Under the pieces are notes generated by a model. The model was not told where the DNA came from and searched no databases. It was given only the letters and a program-made list of their open reading frames with translations. Positions 8,215 to 20,185 of a DNA stretch of 64,000 bases are shown here, piece after piece (position 1 is the first letter of the stretch; the number at the start of each line of letters is the position of its first letter). The stretch spans positions 186,001 through 250,000 of the forward strand of contig CAVVQM010000016.1 in assembly GCA_963750395.1 (NCBI GenBank). The letters are read 5' to 3'. The translations under genes and the position numbers were made by a program. This DNA comes from JADJPO01 sp963750395. GTDB lineage: Bacteria; Actinomycetota; Actinomycetes; Actinomycetales; Kineosporiaceae.

Positions 8215-10782
8215 CTAGGCGTTGGCGACCAGACCGAGCTCGGCCGGGCTGGCCATACCCAGACCGGCGGGCAGGACCCGCACCGTGTAACCGAACGGAC
8301 CGGTCCGGCGCAGGCGCATCGACCCGGCGAAGACGTGTCGACCGTCCCCGTTGGCCTCGACATGACCGAGCGTCTGCACGGTGGGGTCTGTGATCACGTC
8401 GTCCACACTGACCCGGCCGTGCAGCAGCTGCACCTGCACCTCCTCGAGGGAGAGCTCGCCGAGCGAGACGAACGCCCGCACGGACATCTCGTCGTCCAGC
8501 TGCGGGGTGTCGGACAACCCGATGGATTCCACGTGGTCGACGTGCACCTGCGGCCACAGCGACCTCAGCCGCTGCTTGGCCACGGATCGCTGCGCGGCGA
8601 GCTCCGGCGTGACCGAGGACGCCGCCTGCGCAGCGGGCACATACAGCCGGGTCACGTAGTCGGCGACCATCCGGCTGGCGAGCACCTTCGGCCCGAGCGA
8701 GCTCAGCGTGTGCCGGACCATCTCGAGCCAGCGGGTCGGCATCCCGCGCTGGTCGCGGTCGTAGAACCGCGGCGCCACCGAGTTCTCGATCAAGTCGTAC
8801 AGCGCGGTCGCCTCGAGGTCGTCGCGCAGGTCGGGATCGTCGATCCCGTCGGCGGTGGGGATCGCCCAGCCGTTCTCGCCGTCGAACCACTCGTCCCACC
8901 ACCCGTCGAGGATGGACAGGTTGAGTCCGCCGTTGAGGGCGGCCTTCATGCCGGAGGTGCCGCAGGCCTCGAACGGACGCAATGGGTTGTTCAACCAGAC
9001 GTCGCAGCCCGGGTACAGCGACAGGGCCATCGCGATGTCGTAGTTCGGCAGGAACGCGATCCGGTGGCGGACGCCCGGGTCGTCGGCGAACTTGACCACC
9101 TGCTGGATCAGCCGCTTGCCCTGGTCGTCGGCCGGGTGGGACTTGCCGGCGATGATCAGCTGAACCGGCTTGTCCTCGTCCAGCAGCAGGGCGCGCAGGC
9201 GCTCGGGGTCGCGCAGCATCAGGGTGAGCCGCTTGTACGTCGGCACCCGTCGCGCGAACCCGATCGTCAGCACGTCCGGGTCGAGGGCGGAGTCGACCCA
9301 ACCGAGCTCGGCGGGGCTGGCTCCACGCTTGAGCCAGGACGCGCGGATGCGGCGCCGGGCGTCCTCGATCAGGGTCATCCGCATCTCGCGGCGCAGCGAC
9401 CAGATGTCCTCGTCGGGCACCAGGCCGACGTCCTCCCAGCCCTTGGCCGCGGTGATGATCCGGTCACCGAGGTAGCGCCGCGCCAGGTCGATCACCCGGC
9501 GGTCCACCCAGGTGGGCGCGTGCACGCCGTTGGTGATCGAGGTGATCGGCACCTCGGAGGAGTCGAAGCCCGGCCACAGACCCTCGAACATCCCCCGGCT
9601 GACCTCGCCGTGCAGCTTCGAGACGCCGTTGGCGCGCTGGGCCAGGCGCAGGCCCATGACCGCCATGTTGAACATGGCCGGATCGCCGCCCGGGTAGGTC
9701 TCGGCACCGAGCGCCAGGATCTTGTCCAGGGGGACCTCGGGCACCACGTTGTCGCCACCGAAGTAGGTCGCCATCTGCTCCCGGCGGAAGCGGTCGATAC
9801 CGGCCGGCACCGGGGTGTGGGTGGTGAAGACGGTTCCGGCCCGCACCACCTCCAGTGCCGCCTCGAAGCTCAGCCCGCCGGTCACGAGCTCGCGGATCCG
9901 CTCGAGGTTGAGGAATCCGGCGTGCCCCTCGTTGGTGTGGAACACCGCCGGCTCCGGGGCCCCGCTCAGCCGGGACCACACCCGCAGCGCACGGACACCG
10001 CCGATGCCCAGCAGCATCTCCTGCTGCAGCCGCTGCTCGCCGCCGCCGCCGTAGAGGCGGTCGGTGATCGTGCGCGCGGCGTCGTCGTTGGCCTCGACGT
10101 TCGAGTCGAGCAGCAGCAGCGGCACCCGGCCGACCTGGGCCTTCCAGATGTGGGCCGACAGCACCCGCCCGCCGGGAAGCCCGACCTCGACGGTGGCCGG
10201 CGCCCCGTCGCTCTCGCGCAGCAGCGCGAGCGGCAGTTCGTTCGGGTCCAGGACCGGGTAGGACTCGTGCTGCCAGCCGTCCCGGGTCAGCGACTGCTTG
10301 AAGTAGCCGCTCTGGTACAGCAGACCGACGCCGACGACCGGCACCGCCAGGTCGCTGGCGCTCTTGAGGTGGTCACCGGCCAGGATGCCGAGGCCGCCGG
10401 AGTACTGGGGCAGCACCGCGGCGATGCCGAACTCCGGCGAGAAGTAGGCGATGCTCCTGGGCGTCGACGCGCCGTCCTCGGCCGTCAGGGACTGGTACCA
10501 GTGCGGCTCGGTGAGGTACCGCTCGAGGTCGGCGGACGCCTCGTGCACGAGGGCGACGAAGTCGGCGTCCGCCGCCAGCCGGTCCAGCTTCTCCGGTCCC
10601 AGCGAGGCGAGCAGGGCCACCGGGTCGTGCCGGGTGACGGCCCACAGTTCCGGGTCCATGGTGGCGAACAGGTCGCGGGTCGGCGGGTGCCACGACCAGC
10701 GAAGATTGCCGGCCAGCTCGCCGAGGGCGGCGATGGGTTCGGGCAGGACGGTGCGCACGGTGAATCGGCGGATGGCTTTCAC
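8215..10782 (-). CDS. glgP: alpha-glucan phosphorylase GlgP
   Basis: GT35 phosphorylase of the actinobacterial type, 855 residues from the GTG at 10782, which gives VKAIRRFTVRTVLPEP, the usual N-terminus. The longer frame from 10905 adds 41 non-conserved residues. Key segments are RWSWHPPTRDLF, YFSPEFGIAAVLPQYSGGLG, the PLP-lysine segment GTSGMKAALNGGLNLSILDG, and FARRVPTYKRLTL. It releases glucose-1-phosphate from non-reducing ends. It is divergent from glgE over a 164-base spacer and convergent with glgX, so debranching and phosphorolysis sit side by side but on opposite strands. No frameshift occurs in this 2.6 kb, in contrast with glgE next door. Confidence 0.95.
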   Translation of the reverse strand: MKAIRRFTVRTVLPEPIAALGELAGNLRWSWHPPTRDLFATMDPELWAVTRHDPVALLASLGPEKLDRLAADADFVALVHEASADLERYLTEPHWYQSLTAEDGASTPRSIAYFSPEFGIAAVLPQYSGGLGILAGDHLKSASDLAVPVVGVGLLYQSGYFKQSLTRDGWQHESYPVLDPNELPLALLRESDGAPATVEVGLPGGRVLSAHIWKAQVGRVPLLLLDSNVEANDDAARTITDRLYGGGGEQRLQQEMLLGIGGVRALRVWSRLSGAPEPAVFHTNEGHAGFLNLERIRELVTGGLSFEAALEVVRAGTVFTTHTPVPAGIDRFRREQMATYFGGDNVVPEVPLDKILALGAETYPGGDPAMFNMAVMGLRLAQRANGVSKLHGEVSRGMFEGLWPGFDSSEVPITSITNGVHAPTWVDRRVIDLARRYLGDRIITAAKGWEDVGLVPDEDIWSLRREMRMTLIEDARRRIRASWLKRGASPAELGWVDSALDPDVLTIGFARRVPTYKRLTLMLRDPERLRALLLDEDKPVQLIIAGKSHPADDQGKRLIQQVVKFADDPGVRHRIAFLPNYDIAMALSLYPGCDVWLNNPLRPFEACGTSGMKAALNGGLNLSILDGWWDEWFDGENGWAIPTADGIDDPDLRDDLEATALYDLIENSVAPRFYDRDQRGMPTRWLEMVRHTLSSLGPKVLASRMVADYVTRLYVPAAQAASSVTPELAAQRSVAKQRLRSLWPQVHVDHVESIGLSDTPQLDDEMSVRAFVSLGELSLEEVQVQLLHGRVSVDDVITDPTVQTLGHVEANGDGRHVFAGSMRLRRTGPFGYTVRVLPAGLGMASPAELGLVANA

Positions 10783-10946
10783 GAGTCGTGAGGGTACGGC
10801 ACCCGAGCGTTGCGACACGCTGACGACGGGCAACGTCGTGCGGTAATGAGGACCCCGCCGATCCCGGTAGGTTTTCGCCGATCCGACAGTGCACGAATGA
10901 CGCACAGGGGATGCGCGTCGGCGCTGGACAATGATGAGGTGGAGTC

Positions 10947-13078
10947 ATGACGAGGACCAGTCGCCCGAAGCCCTCCCCCCGCCGTGAGAGTGCCGCCGCC
11001 GCGGCCGAGCGGGGGTCGGCACCGGCGGATCCGCGGACCGGGCCGGGAGCGCCGCTGGTCGGTCGGATACCGATCACCGAACTCGGGCCGGTGGTGGACT
11101 GCGGGCGCTGGCCGGCCAAGTCCGTCGTCGGCGAGCCCGTCCCGATCACCGCGAGGGTGTTCCGCGAGGGCCACGACGCGGTGGCGGCGACCGCCGTCCT
11201 GATCGCCCCGGACGGCACCGAGCACACCCGCGCGCGGATGTACCAGGTCGGCATGGGGCTCGACCGCTACCGGGCGGAGGTGGTCCCCGACGCCGAGGGC
11301 GCCTGGACCTTCCGGGTCGAGGCGTGGAGCGACCCCTACGGCACCTGGCAGCACGACGCCGCGATCAAGGTCGAGGCGGGCGTCGACACCGAGCTGATGC
11401 TCGAGGAGGGCGCGCGGATGTTCGAGCGGGCGCTCGAGGCCGGGTGCGGCAGCGCGGGCGACGGCGCGGGCACGCAGGTGCTGCGCGATGCGATCACCGC
11501 GCTGCGTGACGGTGATCGGCCGGCGCAGGGCCGGCTCGCGGCGGGACTCGCGCCGGAGGTGGAGGCCGTGCTGGCGCGCGAGCCGCTGCGCGATCTGGTC
11601 ACGGCCACGGACGGCATGCGCCTCACCGTCCAGCGCAAGCTCGCCGGCTTCAGCGCCTGGTACGAGATGTTCCCGCGCTCCGAGGGGGCTCACCAGGTCG
11701 AGACCGCCGGTGGCGGTCGGCGCTGGATCTCCGGCACGTTCGCCCAGGCGGCCAATCGCCTGCCCGCCATCGCGGACATGGGCTTCGACATCGTCTACCT
11801 GCCGCCGGTCCACCCGGTCGGGCGGTCCAACCGCAAGGGTCCGAACAACACCCTGACCCCGGCGCCGGACGACCCGGGCTCGCCCTGGGCGATCGGGTCC
11901 GACGAGGGCGGGCACGACGCGATCCATCCCGACCTCGGCGACTTCGACGACTTCGATCGCTTCGTGGCCCGCGCCCGCGAGGTCGGGCTCGAGGTCGCCA
12001 TCGATTTCGCGTTGCAGTGCGCCCCGGACCACCCGTGGGCGCGTGAGCACCCGGAGTGGTTCACCACCCGGGCCGACGGGTCGATCGCCTACGCGGAGAA
12101 CCCGCCGAAGAAGTACCAGGACATCTACCCGCTCAACTTCGACAACGATCCGACGGGGCTCTACCACGAGGTGCTGCGGGTGGTGGAGCTGTGGATCTCC
12201 CACGGGGTCACGGTGTTCCGGGTCGACAACCCGCACACCAAGCCGGTGGAGTTCTGGGAGTGGCTGATCGGACGGGTCAACGCCGAGCACCCCGAGATCA
12301 TCTTCCTGGCCGAGGCCTTCACCCGCCCGGCGATGATGCACACGCTGGGCAAGGTCGGTTTCCACCAGTCCTACACCTACTTCACCTGGCGCACGGGCAA
12401 GCAGGAGCTCACCGAGTACCTCACCGAGCTGTCCGGGTGAGGCCGCCGCCTACATGCGGCCGAACTTCTGGCCCAACACCCCGGACATCCTGCACGAGTT
12501 CCTGCAGTACGGCGGGCCGGCCGCGTTCAAGCTGCGCGCCGTCCTGGCCACGACGATGACCCCGTGCTGGGGCATGTACTCCGGGTACGAGCTGTGCGAG
12601 CACGTCGCGGTACGGCACGGCAGCGAGGAGTACCTGGACAGCGAGAAGTACCAGTACCGCCCGCGCGACTGGGCGGCCTACGCCCCGGGCGGCCCCGACG
12701 CCTCACGCTCGATCGCCCCCTACATCACCCAGCTCAACCGGATCCGCCACGAGCATCCGGCGCTGCACCACCTGCGTGACATCACCTTCCACCCGGTCGA
12801 GGACGACAGCCTGATCTGTTACTCGCGCCGGATCGACCGCCGATCTCTCGCCGACGGGCCAGGACGACACGCTGATCGTGGTCGTCAACCTCGACCCGCA
12901 CGGCACCCGGGAGAGCGTGGTCGCCCTGGACATGCCCGAACTCGGCATGCAGTGCCACGACGTCGTTCCCCGTCGAGGATCTGCTCACCGGCGCGCGGTA
13001 CACCTGGTGGGAGCGCAACTACGTGCGGCTCGACCCGCACCAGCGCGCCCGCCCATGTGATGCGGGTCCGGAGGCGCC

Positions 13079-13082
<4 letters not shown>
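10947..13082 (+). CDS. glgE: alpha-1,4-glucan:maltose-1-phosphate maltosyltransferase GlgE (frameshifted)
   Basis: GH13_3 enzyme that adds maltosyl units from maltose-1-phosphate to linear alpha-glucan. From the ATG at 10947 the first frame runs 497 residues: a domain N typical of GlgE, DIVYLPPVHPVGRSNRKG, the nucleophile Asp in FRVDNPHTKPVEFWEW and the acid Glu in IIFLAEAFTRP. It stops at a TGA at 12438, where one surplus base puts MRPNFWPNTPDILHEFLQYG in the next frame. Further +1 shifts lie near 12858 (before DDTLIVVVNLDPHG), near 12966 (before PVEDLLTGARYTWWERNYVRLDP) and possibly near 13043 (before PAHVMRV). All catalytic and C-terminal motifs are present once these are closed, and I see no other damage. 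The final stop position is uncertain; I use the TGA that overlaps the treS GTG. Confidence 0.88.
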
Positions 13083-14790
<1,708 letters not shown>

Positions 14791-14791
<1 letters not shown>

Positions 14792-16170
14792 TGCCCCCTG
14801 AGCCCGATGCCGTGTCCGGCCTCCTGACGCCGTGGCTGCCCCGGCAGCGCTGGTTCGCCGGCAAGGGGGCGGCGCCCGGCGTCGCCGAGGTGATCGCCAC
14901 CGCCGACCTCGATCCCGGCCCGTACCAGGACGTCGTGGTGCGGGTCCACCTGGTCCGGGCGGCCGGGGCCGTCTACCAGGTGCCGTTGACGTACCGCCGC
15001 GAGCGCCTCGCCGAACCGCCCGCTGCGGTGATCGGGGAGCTCGACGGCTGGTGGGTGCACGACGGTCCGCATGACCCGGCGTACGTCCGCGCGCTGCTGA
15101 CGCTGATCCGCGACACCGGCTCGGTGATCGGGCAGCGCCTCGCCCTCGACGGGCGACGGCAGCGCGACGGCGGTCCGATCGACGCCGACGCGCCGTCCTC
15201 GGTGCTGTCCGGCGAGCAGTCGAACACCTCGATCATCGTCGGTGCGCCCTCGCCGTCCGCGATCATCGTCAAGGTCTTCAGGGTGCTCGCCCACGGGGAC
15301 AATCCCGACGTGATCGTGCAGTCGGCGCTCGCCGGGGCCGGCGTCACCCAGGTGCCCCGGCCCGCCGGATGGCTGGAGGGCTCCTGGCCCGATCCGACCG
15401 TTCCCGGCGGACTGGCCCGAGGGCATCTGGCCTTCGCCGGCGAGTTCCTGTCCGGGAGCGAGGACGCCTGGCGGGTCGCGACCCGAGCCGTGACCTCCGA
15501 CACCCCGTTCACCAGGCAGGCACGCGAGCTCGGGGAGGTGACCGCGCAGGTGCACGCCGCCCTGGCGCGGGCGCTGCCGGTGCGCCCGGCCACCGGCGAG
15601 GTCCTGAACGAGGTGGCCGACGGACTGCTGCGCCGGCTCGAGGTGGCGATCGCGCAGGTCCCACAGCTCGCCGAGGTCGGACCGGCCGCGCGCGAGGTGA
15701 TGAACGGCGTGCGCCGGCTGTCCGGGGTCGGCGATCTGCAGCAGGTGCACGGCGACTACCACCTGGGCCAGGTGCTGCACTCGACCGAGCGCGGCTGGGT
15801 CCTGCTGGACTTCGAGGGCGAACCCCTACGTCCGCTCGCGGAGCGACTGCTGCCCGATCTGGCCGCTCGCGACGTCGCGGGCATGCTGCGGTCCTTCGAC
15901 TACGCGGCGGGCTTCGCCTCGGTGGGCCGGCCGATCGACGACCCGCTGGTCGCCGGCGGCAGAATGTGGGCCGAGGCAGCCCGCTCGGCGTTCCTGGACG
16001 GCTACGCGGCCTTGGGCGACGATCGCCTGACCGCCCTCGAGGACGGCCGGACGCTGCTGCGGGCGCTCGAACTCGACAAGGCGCTCTACGAGGTCGTGTA
16101 CGAGGCGGCCAACCGCCCCGAGTGGGTGGGCATCCCGCTGGCCGCCGTCCATCGGCTCCTCGACCACTGA
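14791..16170 (+). CDS. mak: maltokinase Mak (Pep2)
   Basis: ATP-dependent kinase making maltose-1-phosphate, the GlgE donor. The 459-residue product starts at the ATG 14791, which overlaps the treS stop (TGATG). It has LTPWLPRQRWFAGKG at the N-terminus, a variant kinase N-lobe with SVLSGEQSNTSIIVG, and the aminoglycoside-phosphotransferase-like C-lobe with QQVHGDYHLGQVL (catalytic loop) and WVLLDFEGEPLRPLAER (metal-binding Asp). In many actinobacteria glgB follows mak; here it does not, and a 178-base spacer leads to glycosyltransferases. Together glgE, treS and mak form the trehalose-to-glucan route. Confidence 0.95.
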
Positions 16171-16348
16171 CGCGCCGCCGTCGGGCGCGGCGGCACGACA
16201 CACCCGCTCAAATCCGCTACTCAATGTAGTTCTCTTGTCACAATCAGTCGCACTCACTAACCTTGGTGTGCGCAGGACAAGGGTAAAGCCCTTGTACTGC
16301 AACACTTTTGCGCTCCATGCGAACAACCCCGCCCCCACGGAGGTTCGG

Positions 16349-17617
16349 ATGCCGCCCACGCATGCGCCGGTCGCCGTGACCCCCGAGGTCACCGCTGGGC
16401 CGAACGTGCTGATCATCGGCCCGGACCACCCCGACCTGCTGGGCCACGCCGCCAAGACCCTCGACATCGCCCGGCACCTGGCGATCACCTCGGCCGAGGT
16501 CACCCTGCTGACCGGTGCGAGCCGACCGGAGGGCGACCCGGGGGCCGCGACCGTCGTCCGTCTTCAACAGGGTGATCATCGCAGCCTGGCCTCGATGACC
16601 ATGCCCGCGCGCGCCGCACGTCACGCATCCCGGCTGGCGGCGGCCGCCTGCGCCGCCACCCGGAACCGCCCGGATCTGATCATCGCCACCTGCCCCCCGC
16701 TGGCCGCCGTCCTGGCCGCCGCTCGCCTGGCCCGGCGCCACGAGGCGCCCCTGCTGGTCCTCGTGCACGATCTGATCGGGACGGCTCCCGGGTCCGCGCC
16801 GTTGAGCGGGGCGCTGGAGCGCCGAGCCTTCGCCGCGGCCGACCTGGTGGCGGTGGGGAGCGCGACCTTGGTGGCCCCGCTGATCGAGTACGGCGTGGCC
16901 CCGGAGCGGATCACCACTCTGCCCGGGTGGTCCGACGACGGCGAGACGCCGACCCGGCGGGCGTCCCGGATGCTGCTCGGCTGGCCCGCGCGAGGCGTGC
17001 AGGTGGTGGCCACGGACGTCGGCCACGGTCAGGACCTGACCACGGTCGTCGAGGCCGCCCGGCTGCTCGCCGGCCGTGACGGCCTCCGGTTCACCGTGAT
17101 CGGGGAGTCCGCACAACGGTGCGGTCTCGGCCGCCAGATCGGCCAGCTCGGAGGACTCACCCGCCGCACCCGCCGTGCCGCCACCCCAGCGGTGCAGCGG
17201 GTCGAGGACCTCAGCCCGGCCCACCTGCGCGCCGCCTCGTCCGCCGCCGACCTGTTCGTCCTCGCACCCTCGCCGAAGCAGGCCACCGCCCGGGGGGTGC
17301 CGCAGGCCCTGCTCACCCGCTATCTGTCCGCAGGCCGGCCGGTGGTGCTCTGTGCCGACCAGGATTCCGAGTGCGCCGCAATGGCCCGCGACACAGCGGG
17401 AGCGGTCACCGTGATCCCCCCCGGCGATCCGGCGGCCCTCGCGGAGACGCTCGTGGGCCTGGCCTCGAACGAGGCGCTCCGGCGCCTGATGGCCGAGCGG
17501 GCCAAGACCTTCAGCCGCTCCACCCTGGACCCCGCCGCCGCAATGGTCGCCTTGGACGGGATTGTCTCCTCGACGCTGGCCGGCCCCGGCCCGAAAAGTG
17601 TCATGAACCTGTCGTAA
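16349..17617 (+). CDS. glycosyltransferase, GT4-like
   Basis: Predicted GT-B fold glycosyltransferase of 422 residues. The ATG at 16349 is chosen for its RBS (GGAGG about 9 bases upstream). An in-frame ATG at 16235 has none and lies in promoter-like, AT-richer DNA. The N-lobe shows LIIGPDHPDLLGHAAKTLDIARHL and DLIIATCPPLAAVLAAARLARRH. The middle has the acceptor-side VLVHDLIGT and ITTLPGWSDDGE. The C-lobe has the nucleotide-sugar segment LFVLAPSPKQATARGVPQALLTRYLSAGRPVVL. The arrangement resembles WcaI-like enzymes that work on lipid-linked or exopolysaccharide intermediates; no membrane segment is obvious. It heads a polysaccharide-flavoured region with the double glycosyltransferase that follows after 153 bases. 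Confidence 0.72.
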   Translation: MPPTHAPVAVTPEVTAGPNVLIIGPDHPDLLGHAAKTLDIARHLAITSAEVTLLTGASRPEGDPGAATVVRLQQGDHRSLASMTMPARAARHASRLAAAACAATRNRPDLIIATCPPLAAVLAAARLARRHEAPLLVLVHDLIGTAPGSAPLSGALERRAFAAADLVAVGSATLVAPLIEYGVAPERITTLPGWSDDGETPTRRASRMLLGWPARGVQVVATDVGHGQDLTTVVEAARLLAGRDGLRFTVIGESAQRCGLGRQIGQLGGLTRRTRRAATPAVQRVEDLSPAHLRAASSAADLFVLAPSPKQATARGVPQALLTRYLSAGRPVVLCADQDSECAAMARDTAGAVTVIPPGDPAALAETLVGLASNEALRRLMAERAKTFSRSTLDPAAAMVALDGIVSSTLAGPGPKSVMNLS

Positions 17618-17770
17618 CTCAGCGCGTTCTTCTTGATTCACTGAGTAATCGCTCATACCGTCGAGCCCAGTCATCATTTATGACACAGTGTTTACTATTC
17701 ACAACTCTTCGTGCTCGGTCTGGACTGGTCAGCCGCTGGCACGAAGGGTCGGGCGATCAGGAGTTGTCGG

Positions 17771-20161
17771 GTGCGCATACTCCACGTGGTCCCACTCACC
17801 GAGGACCAGTTGGACGGCGACGGCAGAGCTGCCGTGGCCCTGAACCACTGTCTGGAGCTGCGTCGGCGCGGCCACGAGGCGCAACTGCTCGCCTGGTGCC
17901 CGGAGGGGGACACGCCGTCGCCGCATGACCTCGACGGCCTGCCCGTCCACCTGATCGGCCGCCCCGGACCCTGGCGGCGATGGTTGGCGCGGCACCTGAC
18001 CACGTTCGATCTGGTGCATGTGCACCTCGACCGCGACCGGGCGCTGCTGCGGGCGGCGATCGCGGCTCAACGCACCGGAGTCCCCTACGTCGTCCAGACC
18101 CACGGCGGACTCACCGACGGGGTCGGGCGGGAGCGCGAACTGGCCGCGGTGCGGCAGGCCTCGCTGTGCCTGGCCCAGGACGGCGATGAGCGCGACACCC
18201 TGACCCGTCTCGCCCATCGCGCGGACGGTTCGGGTGCCCCGCCGATCCGGCTGCTGGGCACCGGGGTGCCGACGAGCGATATCCAGGCCGCGCACCGCGA
18301 TCCGCTGGACCTCGACGGGATCGTCCGGGTCCGGGACGGCGACCCGGTCCTGGACGTGTTGTGCGTCGGCGGCGCCGGGAGCGTGGACATCCCGCTGCTC
18401 ACCGAGACCGCCCGGCTGGCGCTGGGCCGCGGGCTGAACGCACGCTTCACCCTGGCCGGACCGATCGGCCGGACCGATCCGGCCTGGGAGCGGTTCGTCG
18501 CCGGTCACCCGGAACTGGCGGGCCGGGTCGGCGAGGAGAGCACCGCGGGGCACGGTGGCCTCCGCCGTCGCCTCGCCGAGGCCGATCTGGTGGTGTCTCT
18601 CACCCGGCCGGACGCCCGTTCGATGACCCTGGTCGAGGCCCTCGCGGCGGGATCGGCGACGGTCTGCACCGCGGATCAGCCGCACGCGGCCATGCTGCGC
18701 TCACGCCACGCCGCCCGGGTGACCACCCGGGACGCCGAGTCGCTGGCGGACGCCGTGTGCCAACTCGCGCTGGATCCGCGCCAGCGCGCCGATCTGGCCC
18801 ATCACGGCCGGGTGGTGGCCGCGCTCCTGTTCGACATCGGGCGGGTGGTCGACGACCTCGAGGACGGGTACGCCCAGGCGCTGCTGAGCCGCTACCCCCT
18901 CAACGACGCGGACGACGACCTGGCCCGTCAACTGGCCGCCCGCGCCTGGCGCGAGCACACCGCACGCGAACGCCGGGACGGCGCGGTCATCGACCTCGAC
19001 GCCGCTCCGGCGGCCGAGACGCCGTCCGGCGAGCCGGCACCGGATCGACAATGGGAGGACACCGTGCTCTGGGTCAGTACCGAGGTGAACTCGGCCAGAC
19101 TTGCGTTGTGGCGACGGACCGCTCTGCGGACCGACCTGACGGTGGCACTGCTGGCACCGAGTCCGAGCAATCTGACCCTGAGCCTGCTCAGTTCCAGCGA
19201 ACCCTTCCACCTCGTCCAGCTCGATCCCGGCGGGCGTGAGAACCGTTGGGGTGCAAATCGTTCCATCCCGCTCAAGACCTTGCGGACGCTGATTCGCTAC
19301 CGCCCGGACGCGATCGTGCTGGACGGCGAGCCGGGCCGGGCGTTCACGGCGGCGGCCCGCTGGGCCGCCCGCGAGGGCATCCCGCTGGTGGTCCACTACC
19401 CGGCGGGACGGGACGGCGGTCCGGCAGGGGGCTCGGTCGGGGGCTCGGTCGGCCGGCGGCGCCGGGGGGCCTGGCGGCGGCTGATCCGTCGCTCGGACGC
19501 CGTCCTGGCCGCCGGGTCACCGGCGGCCCGCGAGGTGATGACCTGGGGCGTGGCGGCAGACCGGATCACGGTGGTGCCCGGACCTGCGGAATCCTCGCTG
19601 CCCGAGCGGGAGCAGGATGCGCAGACGGTCGACGTGCGCCTGGGCCACCGATTCCTCTACATGCGCCCCCTCCTGGCCGGCAACAACCCGGAGGGCCTGC
19701 TCAGGGCGTTCCGACTGGCCCGCGGCATGGACGATGTGCTGATGATCGCGGGCAACGGCCCGATGTACCCGCACCTGGTGGACCTGGCCGATCGGATGGG
19801 CCTGCGCGAGCACGTGGTGTTCACCGAGGCCCCGGTCGACGAGGTCGAGCGGGGTCGGTTGCTGGCCTCCGTCCACACGGTGATCCTGCCCAGCCTGGAT
19901 TTGCCGTGGACGACCGAGGCCACCGAGGCGCTGGCGGCCGGTCGTCACGTGGTGGCCAGTCGCGACCCGGCGGCGCCGTCCGGCATGACCGCGCGGGCGG
20001 GTCTGTTCCTGGTGGAACCGACTGCGGCACAGCTGTCCCGGGCGATGATGCGCAGCCGCCAGCGCTGGAGCCTGGTGCACGAGGCCGGGATGGATCCGGC
20101 GTTGGTCGACCGGGGCATGGCCGCCGTCGACCACTCCGCTCACACCATCGCGACGGTGTGA
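17771..20161 (+). CDS. tandem two-module glycosyltransferase (GT4-GT4 fusion)
   Basis: A 796-residue protein built from two GT-B units. The GTG at 17771 has AGGAG about 8 bases upstream and gives VRILHVVPLTEDQLDGDGRA, a normal GT4 N-terminus; the longer frame from 17711 is not used. Module 1 (about 1-370) has DLVHVHLDRDRALLRAAI, VVQTHGGLTDGVGRER and the C-lobe SLTRPDARSMTLVEALAAGS. A charged linker (about 375-435) follows. Module 2 (about 440-796) has YRPDAIVLDGEPGRAF, SDAVLAAGSPAAREVM, FLYMRPLLAGNNPEGLLRAF and LPSLDLPWTTEATEALAAGR. Both modules keep the nucleotide-sugar Glu region, so both could be active. Sugars and acceptor are unknown. It is likely cytosolic and part of the same surface-glycan locus as the gene before it. 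Confidence 0.72.
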   Translation: MRILHVVPLTEDQLDGDGRAAVALNHCLELRRRGHEAQLLAWCPEGDTPSPHDLDGLPVHLIGRPGPWRRWLARHLTTFDLVHVHLDRDRALLRAAIAAQRTGVPYVVQTHGGLTDGVGRERELAAVRQASLCLAQDGDERDTLTRLAHRADGSGAPPIRLLGTGVPTSDIQAAHRDPLDLDGIVRVRDGDPVLDVLCVGGAGSVDIPLLTETARLALGRGLNARFTLAGPIGRTDPAWERFVAGHPELAGRVGEESTAGHGGLRRRLAEADLVVSLTRPDARSMTLVEALAAGSATVCTADQPHAAMLRSRHAARVTTRDAESLADAVCQLALDPRQRADLAHHGRVVAALLFDIGRVVDDLEDGYAQALLSRYPLNDADDDLARQLAARAWREHTARERRDGAVIDLDAAPAAETPSGEPAPDRQWEDTVLWVSTEVNSARLALWRRTALRTDLTVALLAPSPSNLTLSLLSSSEPFHLVQLDPGGRENRWGANRSIPLKTLRTLIRYRPDAIVLDGEPGRAFTAAARWAAREGIPLVVHYPAGRDGGPAGGSVGGSVGRRRRGAWRRLIRRSDAVLAAGSPAAREVMTWGVAADRITVVPGPAESSLPEREQDAQTVDVRLGHRFLYMRPLLAGNNPEGLLRAFRLARGMDDVLMIAGNGPMYPHLVDLADRMGLREHVVFTEAPVDEVERGRLLASVHTVILPSLDLPWTTEATEALAAGRHVVASRDPAAPSGMTARAGLFLVEPTAAQLSRAMMRSRQRWSLVHEAGMDPALVDRGMAAVDHSAHTIATV

Positions 20162-20185
20162 GCCGCCGCTGATCTGCGGAGGGCC

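Noticed and set aside
16235..16348. N-terminal extension of the first glycosyltransferase from ATG 16235
   Set aside because: No RBS and AT-rich promoter-like DNA; the ATG at 16349 has a good GGAGG.
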